This document shows, piece by piece, positions 56,539 through 64,000 of a stretch of DNA of 64,000 nucleotides. Numbering within the stretch: the first letter of the stretch is position 1; each line of letters opens with the position of its first letter. The notes under the pieces are model-generated. The model searched no databases. It was not told the origin of the DNA and saw nothing but the letters and a program-made list of their open reading frames with translations. This DNA comes from Protaetiibacter sp. (GTDB lineage Bacteria; Actinomycetota; Actinomycetes; Actinomycetales; Microbacteriaceae), in NCBI GenBank assembly GCA_030150265.1, contig JASLGG010000035.1, positions 1-64,000 of the forward strand. Reading direction: 5' to 3'. Position numbers and translations under genes: made by a program.

Positions 56539-58191
56539 TCAGTCCCGGTCGGGGTCGGGGCCCGCGGCGGGCGAGGGGTCGGGGATCTGACCGGGGCGGT
56601 AGCGCGGCAGCCGCGCCGCCGGCACGATCGCGAGAGCGCTCACGCCCGCGAGCACGAGCAGGCCCGTGCGGAGCGCGGACAGGCGCGCGTCCTCGTTGAG
56701 CCGCACGAACTCCGCCGTCTGCGACTCGGTGGCGCCGGTGCCCGCGAGGAGCGTGCGCAGCTGGTCGTTGCTCACGAAGTTGGCGTTCTCGAGGCTCACC
56801 TCGCCGACCAGCTCGGGCGGCAGATAGGTGTTCTCCAGGAGCGCCCGCCCGATGTTGAACGACAGGATGCCGACCAGCAGTGCCCCCGCCACCGCCGTGC
56901 CGACCGCGGAGGCGAGGTTCTGCGTGGTGCCGCGGATCGATCCGACGTCGCCCGCGAGCTCCTTCGGCGCCGCGGTCACGAGCACGTTGAAGACGAGGGT
57001 CACGAGCGCGCCCTGACCGACGCCGAAGACGAAGAGGCCGAGGATCGTGGGGAGCGTCTCCCAGTTGTTGGTCACCACGAACGACAGCCAGACGAGCGCC
57101 GCGGTGGTCAGCACGAACCCGAACACCCCGATCGTGCGGGAGTTGAAGCGCCGGTAGAAGCGCACCACGAGCGTCGCCGTGACGAACACCGTGAGGTTGA
57201 ACGGCATCATCGCGAGGGAGGTGTCGAACGGCGTGCGCCCCTGCACGATCTGGATGTAGAGCGGCACCGTGAAGTTGAGCGCCGCCTCGAGCGCCACGAC
57301 GATGAACATCGCGTAGACCGCCGCGCGCTCGCTCCCCCGCCCGAGCACCGAGAGGCTCACGAGAGGCACCTTGCCCGCCCGGGTGCGGCGCCGCGTCCAC
57401 AGGAAGAACGCCTGCCCCAGCACGAGGCCCAGCACCACGAGCAGCGGCGCGGGCGAGACGCCGGCGATGTCGAACGGCGCGTTCGGGGTGGCCTCCAGCA
57501 CGCCCCAGCCGTTGAGGTTGTTGAAGCCCAGCGTGAGCGAGACGATCGCCAGGCCGATGAGCACCGCGGCCACCAGGTCGATCCGGATGCCGACGTCGCC
57601 GCGATCCGAGCGCAGCCCGAAGCTCAGCGCGAACACCGCGATCGCGAGGCCGAGCACGATCGCGAACACGGGACGCCATCCGACGAGGGTCCCGAGGGCG
57701 CCGCCCGTGAGGAACGCCGAGACGCCCGAGATGGCGCGCGCCGAGCCGAGCGAGCCGATCGCGGTCGCCTGCTGGCGTCCCCGGTAGTTCTCGGCGATGA
57801 GGGCCACGAGCGACGGCACGATGATCGCCGCGGAGGCGCCCGCCACCACCTGCGCGGCGATGATCCACTCGACGGTCGGCCCGAACAGCATCATGAGGGC
57901 CGACACCGCGAAGGTCGCCACGACCACACGGAAGACGATCACCCAGCCGATCCGCTGTCCGATCTTCGCGCCCACCATCACGAGCGCGGCCACCGCGAGG
58001 CCGTAGACGACGATCGCCGTGCTGACGGTCGTCGGCGGCACCCCGAACTCGGCCACCATGCCGCCGATAGACACCGGCAGCGCCGCGACGTTGAACGACA
58101 TGAGCATCTGGGCGAGGAACAGCCCGATCATGGGCGCCCACGAGCGCCGCTGCTCGGTAGCCTCCTCTGCTCCCTCGACGGTGGTGGTCAT
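56539..58191 (-). CDS. DHA2-type MFS multidrug transporter
   Basis: The 550-residue protein has about 14 transmembrane helices. Motif A-like VGAKIGQRIGWVIVFR (about 75-90) is present, as is an antiporter motif-C-like stretch GSARAISGVSAFLTGG. A large external loop of about 80 residues between the final helices contains many charged residues. It would pump drugs or metabolites outward with protons. It overlaps the glutaminase stop by 4 nt (ATGA), an unusual partner. A Pro/Asp-rich C-terminal tail follows the last helix. Confidence 0.87.
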   Translation of the reverse strand: MTTTVEGAEEATEQRRSWAPMIGLFLAQMLMSFNVAALPVSIGGMVAEFGVPPTTVSTAIVVYGLAVAALVMVGAKIGQRIGWVIVFRVVVATFAVSALMMLFGPTVEWIIAAQVVAGASAAIIVPSLVALIAENYRGRQQATAIGSLGSARAISGVSAFLTGGALGTLVGWRPVFAIVLGLAIAVFALSFGLRSDRGDVGIRIDLVAAVLIGLAIVSLTLGFNNLNGWGVLEATPNAPFDIAGVSPAPLLVVLGLVLGQAFFLWTRRRTRAGKVPLVSLSVLGRGSERAAVYAMFIVVALEAALNFTVPLYIQIVQGRTPFDTSLAMMPFNLTVFVTATLVVRFYRRFNSRTIGVFGFVLTTAALVWLSFVVTNNWETLPTILGLFVFGVGQGALVTLVFNVLVTAAPKELAGDVGSIRGTTQNLASAVGTAVAGALLVGILSFNIGRALLENTYLPPELVGEVSLENANFVSNDQLRTLLAGTGATESQTAEFVRLNEDARLSALRTGLLVLAGVSALAIVPAARLPRYRPGQIPDPSPAAGPDPDRD

Positions 58192-59219
58192 GACGTCCGC
58201 CCTTCTTCTCTGCTGTACGGGTACGGTCCGTGCTGGTGGGTGCCGGATGCGAACACGTCGAGCCCCAGCGCCCGCGACAGGTAGCGGGTGGCGAGCTGGC
58301 CGCGCACGCTGTTGCCCGCGCCGTCGAGCCGCGGCGAGAACACCCCGATGCCGCCCTTGCCCGGCGACACCGTGACGATGCCGCCCGCCACCCCCGACTT
58401 GCCGGGCAGCCCGATCTCGAAGAGCCACTGCCCCGAGCGCTCGTAGAGCCCCGTGGAGGCGAGCACCGCGAGGGTGTCGCGCGCCACGGATGCCGAGACC
58501 ACCCGCTCGCCGGTCACGGGGTTGACCCCGCCATCCGCGAGGGTCGCGCCCATGACGGCGAGGTCGCTCGCGCTGACGAGCAGCGAGCACTGCCGCGTGT
58601 AGACGTCGACGGCGGCGAGCGGATCGGCGTCGATGCGCCCGTAGCTCTGCAGCAGCTGCCCGATCGCCCGGTTGCGCTGGTTGGTGTCGGCCTCCGAGGT
58701 GTAGACCTCGCCGTCGAGCTCGAGGGGGCGCCCCGCGAACGCGGAGAGGCCCTGCTGGATGGCGGCCCAACGCTCCTCGACGGATGCCGCCGGCACGAGG
58801 GCCGTGGTCGCGATCGCCCCGGCGTTGACCATCGGGTTCATCGGATGCCCGTCGTTGAGCTCGATCGCCATGACCGAGTTGAACGCGAGCCCCGTGTTGT
58901 CGACCCCGACCCGCTCGCGCACCGCCTCGTGGCCCAGGCGCTCGCAGACGAGGGCGAAGACGAAGGCCTTGGAGATGGACTGGATGGAGAACGTCGTCTC
59001 GGAATCGCCCGCGGCGTGCACCGCCCCGTCCACCTCGGCGACGCTCACCCCGAAGAGCTCGGGGTCGACGTGCGCGAGACGCGGGATGTACGTCGCGACC
59101 TCGCCGTCCCGGGACCTCAGCCCGGAGGCGTGCGCCTCCGCGACGAGCCGCTCGACGTCATCCCACCCCGGCAGCGACCCGGTGGACACCCGCTGCTCGA
59201 CCTCGTGCCGCGCCCCCAT
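58188..59219 (-). CDS. glsA: Glutaminase
   Basis: The 343-residue serine glutaminase of the beta-lactamase-like fold hydrolyses L-glutamine to glutamate and ammonia. Catalytic S81 and K84 lie in SIQSISK. MNPMVNAGAIATTAL and YTRQCSLLVSASDLAVMGATLADGG, split over the fold, carry the remaining site. It is some 30 residues longer than the usual family size, with a polar C-terminus ending in GTHQHGPYPYSREEGR. It is the first gene of an operon with the DHA2 transporter. Ammonia release can serve acid resistance. Confidence 0.92.
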   Translation of the reverse strand: MGARHEVEQRVSTGSLPGWDDVERLVAEAHASGLRSRDGEVATYIPRLAHVDPELFGVSVAEVDGAVHAAGDSETTFSIQSISKAFVFALVCERLGHEAVRERVGVDNTGLAFNSVMAIELNDGHPMNPMVNAGAIATTALVPAASVEERWAAIQQGLSAFAGRPLELDGEVYTSEADTNQRNRAIGQLLQSYGRIDADPLAAVDVYTRQCSLLVSASDLAVMGATLADGGVNPVTGERVVSASVARDTLAVLASTGLYERSGQWLFEIGLPGKSGVAGGIVTVSPGKGGIGVFSPRLDGAGNSVRGQLATRYLSRALGLDVFASGTHQHGPYPYSREEGRTS

Positions 59220-59297
59220 GGCATCTCCCTCCGCAGAGGTACGCGGGTCACCATAGACCTCGGGGGGTGAGAGGGGAAGGGGGTTGCGTCGACGGCG

Positions 59298-59573
59298 TCA
59301 GAAGTCCGAGTCGACGAGCCCGAGCTCTGCCCACATCCGCGCCGCATCATCCTCGGGCAGCCAGGCGAAGAAGGGGTTCTCCCTCGTCCCGTCGAGCCAC
59401 ACGATGAGGAACCACGGCCAGAGCCCGCGGGACGGAAGGCTGATGCGTCCGACGACCGACGCCAGGTGCCCCATCAGCTCGCCGCCGATCGAGAGGGTGC
59501 CGATCCCGTGGTCGTACGCGCGGAGCTCCGGATCCGGCAGCTCGTAGCTCCGCGATCCGCGCGACGCGCTCAC
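59298..59573 (-). CDS. Hypothetical protein, 91 residues
   Basis: A small cytosolic protein starts at GTG 59573, overlapping the stop of the preceding membrane-protein gene by GTGA. It contains an ELRAYDHGIGTLSIGGELMGHLA stretch, then WPWFLIVWLDGTRENPFFAWL and an acidic C-terminus. It resembles the general plan of the DUF7882-like protein at 47537 (a hydrophobic strand followed by basic residues) but I would not assign a family. Coupling to the membrane protein suggests a joint role. Confidence 0.65.
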   Translation of the reverse strand: MSASRGSRSYELPDPELRAYDHGIGTLSIGGELMGHLASVVGRISLPSRGLWPWFLIVWLDGTRENPFFAWLPEDDAARMWAELGLVDSDF

Positions 59574-59998
59574 CGCGGCGCGTTCGAGATCGCGATCACC
59601 ATGTAGACGACGAGCGAGACGCCGGGCGCGACGACCGCCGCCACGAGCGCGGTGATCCCGAACGCCCTCCCCCGGTCGGCGGTGATCGCGACGATCCCCT
59701 GGGTGAGCGCCCAGAGCCCGAGCGCCGTGCCCAGCAGGATGTGGACGAAGGCGAGCACGGCGAGCGTGAACTCGACCGGGTCGCCGGAGGCGAGGCTCAG
59801 GCTGACCCCGAATCCCGTCGGTCCCGCGGTGGCATAGGGGGCCGCGGCGATCCCCATGAGCACGGATGCGAGGAGCGACCCCGCGAGCACGCCGAGCCCG
59901 ACGATCATCGCCACGCGCCCGAGCGCGGTCGTCCGCGACGGCGCGGCGGGTGCGGTCGCGTAAGGGGCGGGCACGCCGGCCTCCGTGATCTGGGACAT
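59570..59998 (-). CDS. Small membrane protein (DUF4190-like)
   Basis: The 142-residue protein has a Pro/Ala/Thr-rich cytosolic N-terminus and three or four hydrophobic segments (about 28-52, 72-95, 98-112, 113-138). The last pair GRAFGITALVAAVVAPGVSLVVYMV resembles the DUF4190 helix pair of actinobacterial stress proteins, a weak match. No catalytic residues. It precedes, with overlap, the 91-residue gene at 59298, and is transcribed away from the end of ychF by 32 nt. Confidence 0.68.
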   Translation of the reverse strand: MSQITEAGVPAPYATAPAAPSRTTALGRVAMIVGLGVLAGSLLASVLMGIAAAPYATAGPTGFGVSLSLASGDPVEFTLAVLAFVHILLGTALGLWALTQGIVAITADRGRAFGITALVAAVVAPGVSLVVYMVIAISNAPR

Positions 59999-60030
59999 GA
60001 GGAGAACCTACGACATCCCCACGACCGCGG

Positions 60031-61107
60031 CTACACGTTGAAACGGAACTCCACGACGTCGCCGTCCTGCATGACGTAGTCCTTGCCCTCGATGCGGGCC
60101 TTGCCGCGGGAGCGGGCCTCGGCGAGCGAGCCGGCGGCGACCAGGTCCTCGAAGGAGGTCACCTCGGCCTTGATGAAGCCGCGCTCGAAGTCGGTGTGGA
60201 TGACGCCCGCAGCCTGCGGGGCCTTCCAGCCCTTGCGGATGGTCCAGGCGCGCGCCTCCTTCGGGCCGGCCGTGAGGTAGGTCTGCAGGCCCAGGGTGTC
60301 GAAGCCGATGCGGGCGAGCTGGTCGAGGCCCGACTCGTCCTGGCCGGTGGAGGCGAGCAGCTCGGCGGCGTCCTCGGGGTCGAGGTCGATGAGCTCCGAC
60401 TCGACCTTCGCATCCAGGAACACGGCCTTGGCGGGCGCGACGAGGGCCGCGAGCTCGGCCTTGCGGGCCGCATCCGTCAGCACCGCCTCGTCGACGTTGA
60501 ACACGTAGATGATGGGCTTCGCCGTCATGAGCCCGAGCTCCTTGAGCAGCTGCAGCTCGATGCCGGTGGCGCGCGACAGCGGCGTGCCCTCGTCGAGGGC
60601 CTTCTTGGCGGCGAGCGCCGCATCCAGCACCGCCGGGTCGGCCTTCTTGCCCTTGACCTCCTTCTCGAGGCGCACGATCGCCTTCTCGAGGGTCTGCAGG
60701 TCGGCGAGGGCGAGCTCGGTCGTGATGACCTCGAGGTCGTCCTTCGGGTTCACCGCGCCCGCGACGTGCACGACATCCGCGTCGTCGAAGCCGCGCACGA
60801 CCTGCGCGATCGCATCCGCCTCCCGGATGTTGGCGAGGAACTGGTTGCCGAGCCCCTCGCCCTCGGAGGCGCCCTTCACGATGCCGGCGATGTCGACGAA
60901 GCTCACCGTGGCGGGCAGGATGCGCTCGCTGCCGAAGATCTGCGCCAGGATGCCGAGGCGCTCGTCGGGCAGGTTCACGACGCCCACGTTCGGCTCGATC
61001 GTGGCGAACGGGTAGTTCGCCGCGAGCACGGTGTTCTTGGTGAGCGCGTTGAAGAGGGTCGACTTGCCCACGTTGGGGAGCCCGACGATGCCGATGGTGA
61101 GAGCCAC
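60031..61107 (-). CDS. ychF: Ribosome-binding ATPase YchF (OLA1)
   Basis: The 358-residue protein is an Obg-family P-loop enzyme that prefers ATP. G1 is GLPNVGKSTLF (9-19), G3 VDIAG and the G4-like NVDEA motif (FNVDEAVL) replaces NKxD, as usual for YchF. The C-terminal TGS-like domain ends VMQDGDVVEFRFNV. It binds ribosomes and affects stress response. GTG 61107 follows a TAGGCT box (61116-61121, minus strand) by 8 nt and lacks an SD, so it is probably leaderless. Confidence 0.96.
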   Translation of the reverse strand: MALTIGIVGLPNVGKSTLFNALTKNTVLAANYPFATIEPNVGVVNLPDERLGILAQIFGSERILPATVSFVDIAGIVKGASEGEGLGNQFLANIREADAIAQVVRGFDDADVVHVAGAVNPKDDLEVITTELALADLQTLEKAIVRLEKEVKGKKADPAVLDAALAAKKALDEGTPLSRATGIELQLLKELGLMTAKPIIYVFNVDEAVLTDAARKAELAALVAPAKAVFLDAKVESELIDLDPEDAAELLASTGQDESGLDQLARIGFDTLGLQTYLTAGPKEARAWTIRKGWKAPQAAGVIHTDFERGFIKAEVTSFEDLVAAGSLAEARSRGKARIEGKDYVMQDGDVVEFRFNV

Positions 61108-61285
61108 GGGGCTCAAGCCTAGCGGCGCGGGGTGCGCGCCGTATCCGGGGCGTAAACGGGGGCGTCGGCGCACCGGATCGGCGCGACACGCCCGGGATGC
61201 TTGCATCACGTCGGGCGTGCCCGCTACGGTGGGCACTCGCGCCGGATGGCGGTGCGACCACGACGACCGAAGAGAGGAGCCGGAC

Positions 61286-61372
61286 ATGAACGCAGCATCG
61301 ATCGCATGCCGCGAGCGCACGCTCGCATACCGCGCCGGCTTCGTCGGCGTCCTCATCGTCCGGGAAGGCTAG
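61286..61372 (+). CDS. Candidate small protein, 28 residues
   Basis: ATG 61286 is preceded by AGAGGAGCC with ideal SD spacing; the frame ends at TAG 61370-61372. The 28-residue product is basic, with one Cys and a hydrophobic end (RAGFVGVLIV before REG). A TACGGT box about 60 nt upstream could drive it. It stands in the gap 61108-61569, which otherwise shows no coding frame I would support. It may be a leader peptide for the 95-residue gene at 61570 or a free small protein. Not recognised. Confidence 0.4.
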   Translation: MNAASIACRERTLAYRAGFVGVLIVREG

Positions 61373-61569
61373 GCGTCTCCGCGCCGCCGTCCCGACGGTG
61401 GCGCCGCCCACGAAGCCCGATCCCCCGGATGCCGTCGCGCGTCCGCGGGTCACGCCCCGTCCACGACCCCGCCTGTCGGCGGTGGTCGATACCGTGCCGT
61501 CACGAGCGGCAACCTTCCGGCGCACCGCACCCGGCGCGCCGTCCGTCCACCACAACGAGGACATCGATC

Positions 61570-61857
61570 ATGAACACCACGCTGACGCCCACCACGCGTC
61601 ACAGCCACCCTCCGCATGAGGCCGGCACGGGGACGCGCGCCGCGCATCCGCTCGGCATCATCGACCGCGCCGCGCTGCACCTGGGCATGGCGCTCATCCG
61701 CTGGGGCCGCCGGCCCGGGCGCGAGCTCGCCCGCCACGAGCGCCGAGCCAACCGGCTCGAGCTCGCGCTGCTCTACCGCGAGGGCACGCACGCACGCGCC
61801 GAGCTGGAGCGCTCGAAGGCGTGGGCGGCCGAGAGCGCGCTCACGCGCGTCCGCTGA
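61570..61857 (+). CDS. Hypothetical protein, 95 residues, basic
   Basis: A 96-codon frame starts at ATG 61570 after a GAGGA-type SD about 8 nt upstream. The first 25 residues are Thr/His-rich; the remainder is predicted helical, with many Arg and Ala: HLGMALIRWGRRPGRELARHE and ERSKAWAAESALTRVR, forming one or two amphipathic helices. Nothing suggests a signal or known domain. Similar short Arg-rich proteins of Microbacteriaceae have no known role. It is followed after about 150 nt by the exonuclease gene. Confidence 0.6.
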   Translation: MNTTLTPTTRHSHPPHEAGTGTRAAHPLGIIDRAALHLGMALIRWGRRPGRELARHERRANRLELALLYREGTHARAELERSKAWAAESALTRVR

Positions 61858-62005
61858 GGCGGGACGCGGGCTCGGTTCTCACGCGGAACCACCATCGGGG
61901 CCGTCGCCGGATCGCCGGCGACGGCCCCGCCGCGTTCCGTTCCGCGTTCCGGGCGACGCGGCGTGCCCGACGACCGCTGTCGGTGCCCCGTGCGAGAGTC
62001 GGATC

Positions 62006-62596
62006 GTGCCGTTGGACTTCACCGCGATCGACTTCGAGACAGCGAACGGGTCCAGCGCGAGCGCCTGCTCGGTCGGGCTCGTGAAGGTGCGCGACGGGCA
62101 GGTCGTCGACCGCATCGGATGGCTCATCCAGCCGCCGCCGGGGCACGACCACTTCGTCGACTGGAACACCCGCATCCACGGCATCCGCGCCGACGACGTG
62201 CGCGACGCCGCCGGATGGGTGGAGCAGCTGCCCGACCTCGTCGCGTTCGCCGAGTCGGACATCCTGGTGGCCCACAACGCGGGCTTCGACATGGGCGTCA
62301 TCAAGGCGGCGTGCGCGGCCACCGGGCTGCCGGTGCCGGCCTACGACTACATGTGCAGCCTGCAGCTCGCCCGCAAGACCTACCAGCTCGAGTCGTACCG
62401 CCTGCCGATGGTGGCGATGGCCGCGGGCTTCGAGGACTTCCCCCACCACGACGCGGTCGCGGATGCCGAGGCCTGCGCCGCGATCATGATCCACGCGGCC
62501 GACCGGCACGGCGCGATCGACCTGCCCGAGCTCGCGACGCTCGCCGGCATCCGGATCGCGGCCACGGTGCCGCCTGCGGTCGCCGCCGCGTCCTGA
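62006..62596 (+). CDS. DnaQ-family 3'-5' exonuclease
   Basis: The 196-residue protein is a single RNase H-like 3'-5' exonuclease domain of the DEDDh class. Exo I is FTAIDFETAN (D9 and E11), exo II VAHNAGFDMGVI with N and D, and exo III HHDAVADAEACA with H and the final Asp. A family feature is a one-residue GTG start (62006) with no polymerase domain. It could proofread or degrade single-stranded DNA or RNA. Its 3' end is followed by hexanucleotide repeats at 62634. Confidence 0.87.
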   Translation: MPLDFTAIDFETANGSSASACSVGLVKVRDGQVVDRIGWLIQPPPGHDHFVDWNTRIHGIRADDVRDAAGWVEQLPDLVAFAESDILVAHNAGFDMGVIKAACAATGLPVPAYDYMCSLQLARKTYQLESYRLPMVAMAAGFEDFPHHDAVADAEACAAIMIHAADRHGAIDLPELATLAGIRIAATVPPAVAAAS

Positions 62597-62633
62597 GCCG
62601 CCCCGACTCGGAGCGCCGGGTCGGATGCTGGTG

Positions 62634-62734
62634 CTGGCTCTGGCTCTGGCTCTGGCTCTGGCGCGCTGGCTCTCACTCACCGGCACCGGCACCGGCACCG
62701 GCACCGGCACCGGCACCGGCACCGGCACCGGCAC
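62634..62734. repeat. Two hexanucleotide tandem arrays
   Basis: About four copies of GGCTCT lie at 62636-62661 and about nine and a half copies of CACCGG at 62678-62734, 50 to 140 nt after the exonuclease stop. Both are perfect or nearly so. They are not in a gene. Slippage should make them variable in length between strains. They lie just upstream of the large symmetrical element. Confidence 0.85.
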
Positions 62735-62808
62735 TCTAGCTGTGACTCGGGCCGCAGGCATCGGCTCACGGCGGCCTGCGAGCTCCGACCCGCACGCCGC
62801 AAGCTCAA

Positions 62809-63207
62809 GCGGCGGGAGCAACTGCACCATCGGCGGGAGCAACTCCACCCCCGGGCGGTGCAACACCTCAGTGGCGGGAGAAATTGCTCCCGCCGCTTGC
62901 AGCTTTCCCCATCCGCTACCGGCGCACCCACGCGGGAGCGCAGCAGAGGGAACGGGGCGGGTGCGACGTCCCCGCCGCGACTCCGCACACCGGCGCATCC
63001 CGAGACGGCGCTTCGATCGGACGTACCTGAGGCGCCATGCCCTGAGGCGCCGCACCCTACCCCGATCCTGCCCGCCCCGACCTGCGCACCCCATGTGGCG
63101 CGGGCGGCGAAACAGTCAGGCGGCGGGAGCAACTGCTCCCGCCGCCTGCGTGCTCTGCCGCCCGGATGCGCGACTGCTCCCGCCGATGGTGCGGTTGCTC
63201 CCGCCGC
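62809..63207. repeat. 399-bp symmetrical inverted-repeat element
   Basis: Outer arms 62809-62841 and 63175-63207 are reverse complements over 33 bp with one mismatch. Thirty-one nt further in on each side lies a palindrome of 22 nt: GGCGGGAG-N6-CTCCCGCC (62873-62894) and GGCGGGAGC-AACT-GCTCCCGCC (63122-63143). The 31-nt spacers also show partial inverted similarity (CCGGGCGG shared). The core motif GGCGGGAGCAA recurs in every arm. The 227-nt centre has no coding frame I would support, though CCTGAGGCGCC occurs twice. With the tandem arrays it fills the 62597-63227 gap. Confidence 0.85.
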
Positions 63208-63227
63208 CAGCACCCGAGCCGAGGGGC

Positions 63228-64000
63228 TCAGCCGTTCTGGGGGAAGCCCAGGTTGATGCCGCCGTGCGAGGGGTCGAGCCAGCGCGAGGTGATGGCCTTC
63301 TGGCGCGTGAAGAAGTGGATCGCGTCGGGACCGTAGGCCTTCGTGTCGCCGAACATCGAGTCCTTCCAGCCGCCGAAGGAGAAGTAGCCCACCGGCACCG
63401 GGATCGGCACGTTGATGCCGACCATGCCGACCTGCACCTCGCGCTGGAAGCGCCGGGCCGCGCCGCCGTCGTTGGTGAAGATCGCGGTGCCGTTGCCGTA
63501 GCGGCCCGAGTTGATGAGTTCGAGGCCCTCGTCGTAGGAGGCGACGCGCACGATCGAGAGCACCGGCCCGAAGATCTCGTCGGTGTAGACCTTCGACGAG
63601 GTCGGCACCTTGTCGATGAGGGTCGGGCCGAGCCAGAAGCCGTCGGCCGCGCCGTCCGCCTGCACGCCGCGTCCGTCGACCACGAGGTCGGCGCCGTCGG
63701 CGACCGCCACGTCGAGGTAGCCGGCCACCTTGTCGCGGTGCTCGCGCGTGATGAGCGGGCCCATGTCGCAGCCGCGGGTGCCGTCGCCGACGCGCAGGCC
63801 CGTCATCCGCTCCCGGATCTTCGCGACGAGCTCGTCGGCCACCGGCTCGACGGCCACGAGCACCGAGATCGCCATGCAGCGCTCGCCCGCGGAGCCGAAG
63901 CCGGCGTTGACGGCCGAGTCGGCCACGAGGTCGAGGTCGGCGTCGGGCAGCACGAGCATGTGGTTCTTGGCGCCGCCGAGGGCCTGCACGCGCTTGCCGG
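63228..64000 (-). CDS. mmsA: CoA-acylating methylmalonate-semialdehyde dehydrogenase, N-terminus missing
   Basis: The right window edge cuts the gene; 257 codons of the C-terminal half are seen, ending at TGA 63228-63230. The visible sequence is that of the MmsA/IolA aldehyde dehydrogenase branch: GFGSAGERCMAIS holds the catalytic Cys, then EIFGPVLSIVR and GINVPIPVPVGYFSFGGWKDSMFGD, typical of CoA-acylating enzymes. It converts malonate or methylmalonate semialdehyde and CoA to acetyl- or propionyl-CoA with CO2 loss, in valine or inositol catabolism. Neither of these pathways is otherwise seen in the window. Confidence 0.92.
   Translation of the reverse strand, partial: GKRVQALGGAKNHMLVLPDADLDLVADSAVNAGFGSAGERCMAISVLVAVEPVADELVAKIRERMTGLRVGDGTRGCDMGPLITREHRDKVAGYLDVAVADGADLVVDGRGVQADGAADGFWLGPTLIDKVPTSSKVYTDEIFGPVLSIVRVASYDEGLELINSGRYGNGTAIFTNDGGAARRFQREVQVGMVGINVPIPVPVGYFSFGGWKDSMFGDTKAYGPDAIHFFTRQKAITSRWLDPSHGGINLGFPQNG

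Noticed and set aside
62678..62734. CRISPR-like or minisatellite coding repeat (Pro-Ala/Gly-Thr)
   Set aside because: The 6-bp unit has no spacers, no start or SD, and the frame is closed by stops soon after; it is a non-coding simple repeat.

Overview
The window is chromosomal DNA of very high GC content from an actinobacterium, most likely a member of the Microbacteriaceae. Evidence for this is codon use, many GTG starts, many TANNNT boxes placed 6-8 nt before start codons (leaderless mRNAs), a class-E-type LAxTG sorting signal, DUF3117, DUF1003 and MgtE-like small families, and the order dapD / dapE / DUF3117 / O-methyltransferase / tatB / mrp / DUF1003 / MgtE-like. As far as I recall, that order and the typA / LpqW-like / ferredoxin / dapC neighbourhood are also recognisable in mycobacteria. 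No rRNA, tRNA, transposase, prophage or CRISPR array was seen.

Layout. 1-11.4 kb: end of an Arg-rich protein, PHP phosphatase, membrane-anchored EEP phosphatase, aminopeptidase P, a TetR regulator divergent from a DrrAB-type exporter, a MalY-type C-S lyase, and the GTG-led cluster MgtE-like / DUF1003 / Mrp. 11.4-17 kb: an accessory stretch behind three REP-like units, holding a PLP decarboxylase and GPH transporter operon, a divergent succinate-semialdehyde dehydrogenase and an SLH-domain secreted protein. 17-34 kb: tatB, O-methyltransferase, DUF3117, a PIG-V-like glycosyltransferase, dapE and dapD, a repeat-flanked DUF559 nuclease-like gene, an LAATG surface protein, the operon membrane protein-fdxA-dapC-gltA, a SARP-like regulator, typA and an LpqW-like lipoprotein. 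34.6-40 kb: a complete peptide ABC importer. 40-48 kb: DCC and CPBP proteins, the gcvTHP operon under a tandem glycine riboswitch, and small accessory genes. 48-54 kb: a nucleoside hydrolase joined to a full ECF importer and an EamA carrier, behind a structured leader. 54-64 kb: small membrane and enzyme genes, a glutaminase-DHA2 pair, ychF, a 3'-5' exonuclease, and the start-truncated mmsA.

The least ordinary feature is the number of short non-coding inverted-repeat elements of several families. Three are elements of exactly 89 bp with 17-bp terminal inverted repeats, two of them bracketing the DUF559 gene (21797-22997). Another is a symmetrical element of about 399 bp at 62809-63207. There is also a 26-bp inverted repeat with a four-unit tandem array at 225-400, a 20-bp-arm element at 1392-1476, and REP-like units at 11403-11596. 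Two further regulatory signals stand out: an SD-sequestering leader before the nucleoside hydrolase-ECF operon, and palindromic operators at 5006-5030 and 14525-14544.

Functionally the window covers lysine/peptidoglycan precursor synthesis (dapC, dapD, dapE), glycine cleavage, the entry to the TCA cycle, peptide and (inferred) nucleoside salvage, protein export (TatB) and drug or toxin efflux. Function calls rest on motifs read by eye and no database search was possible.
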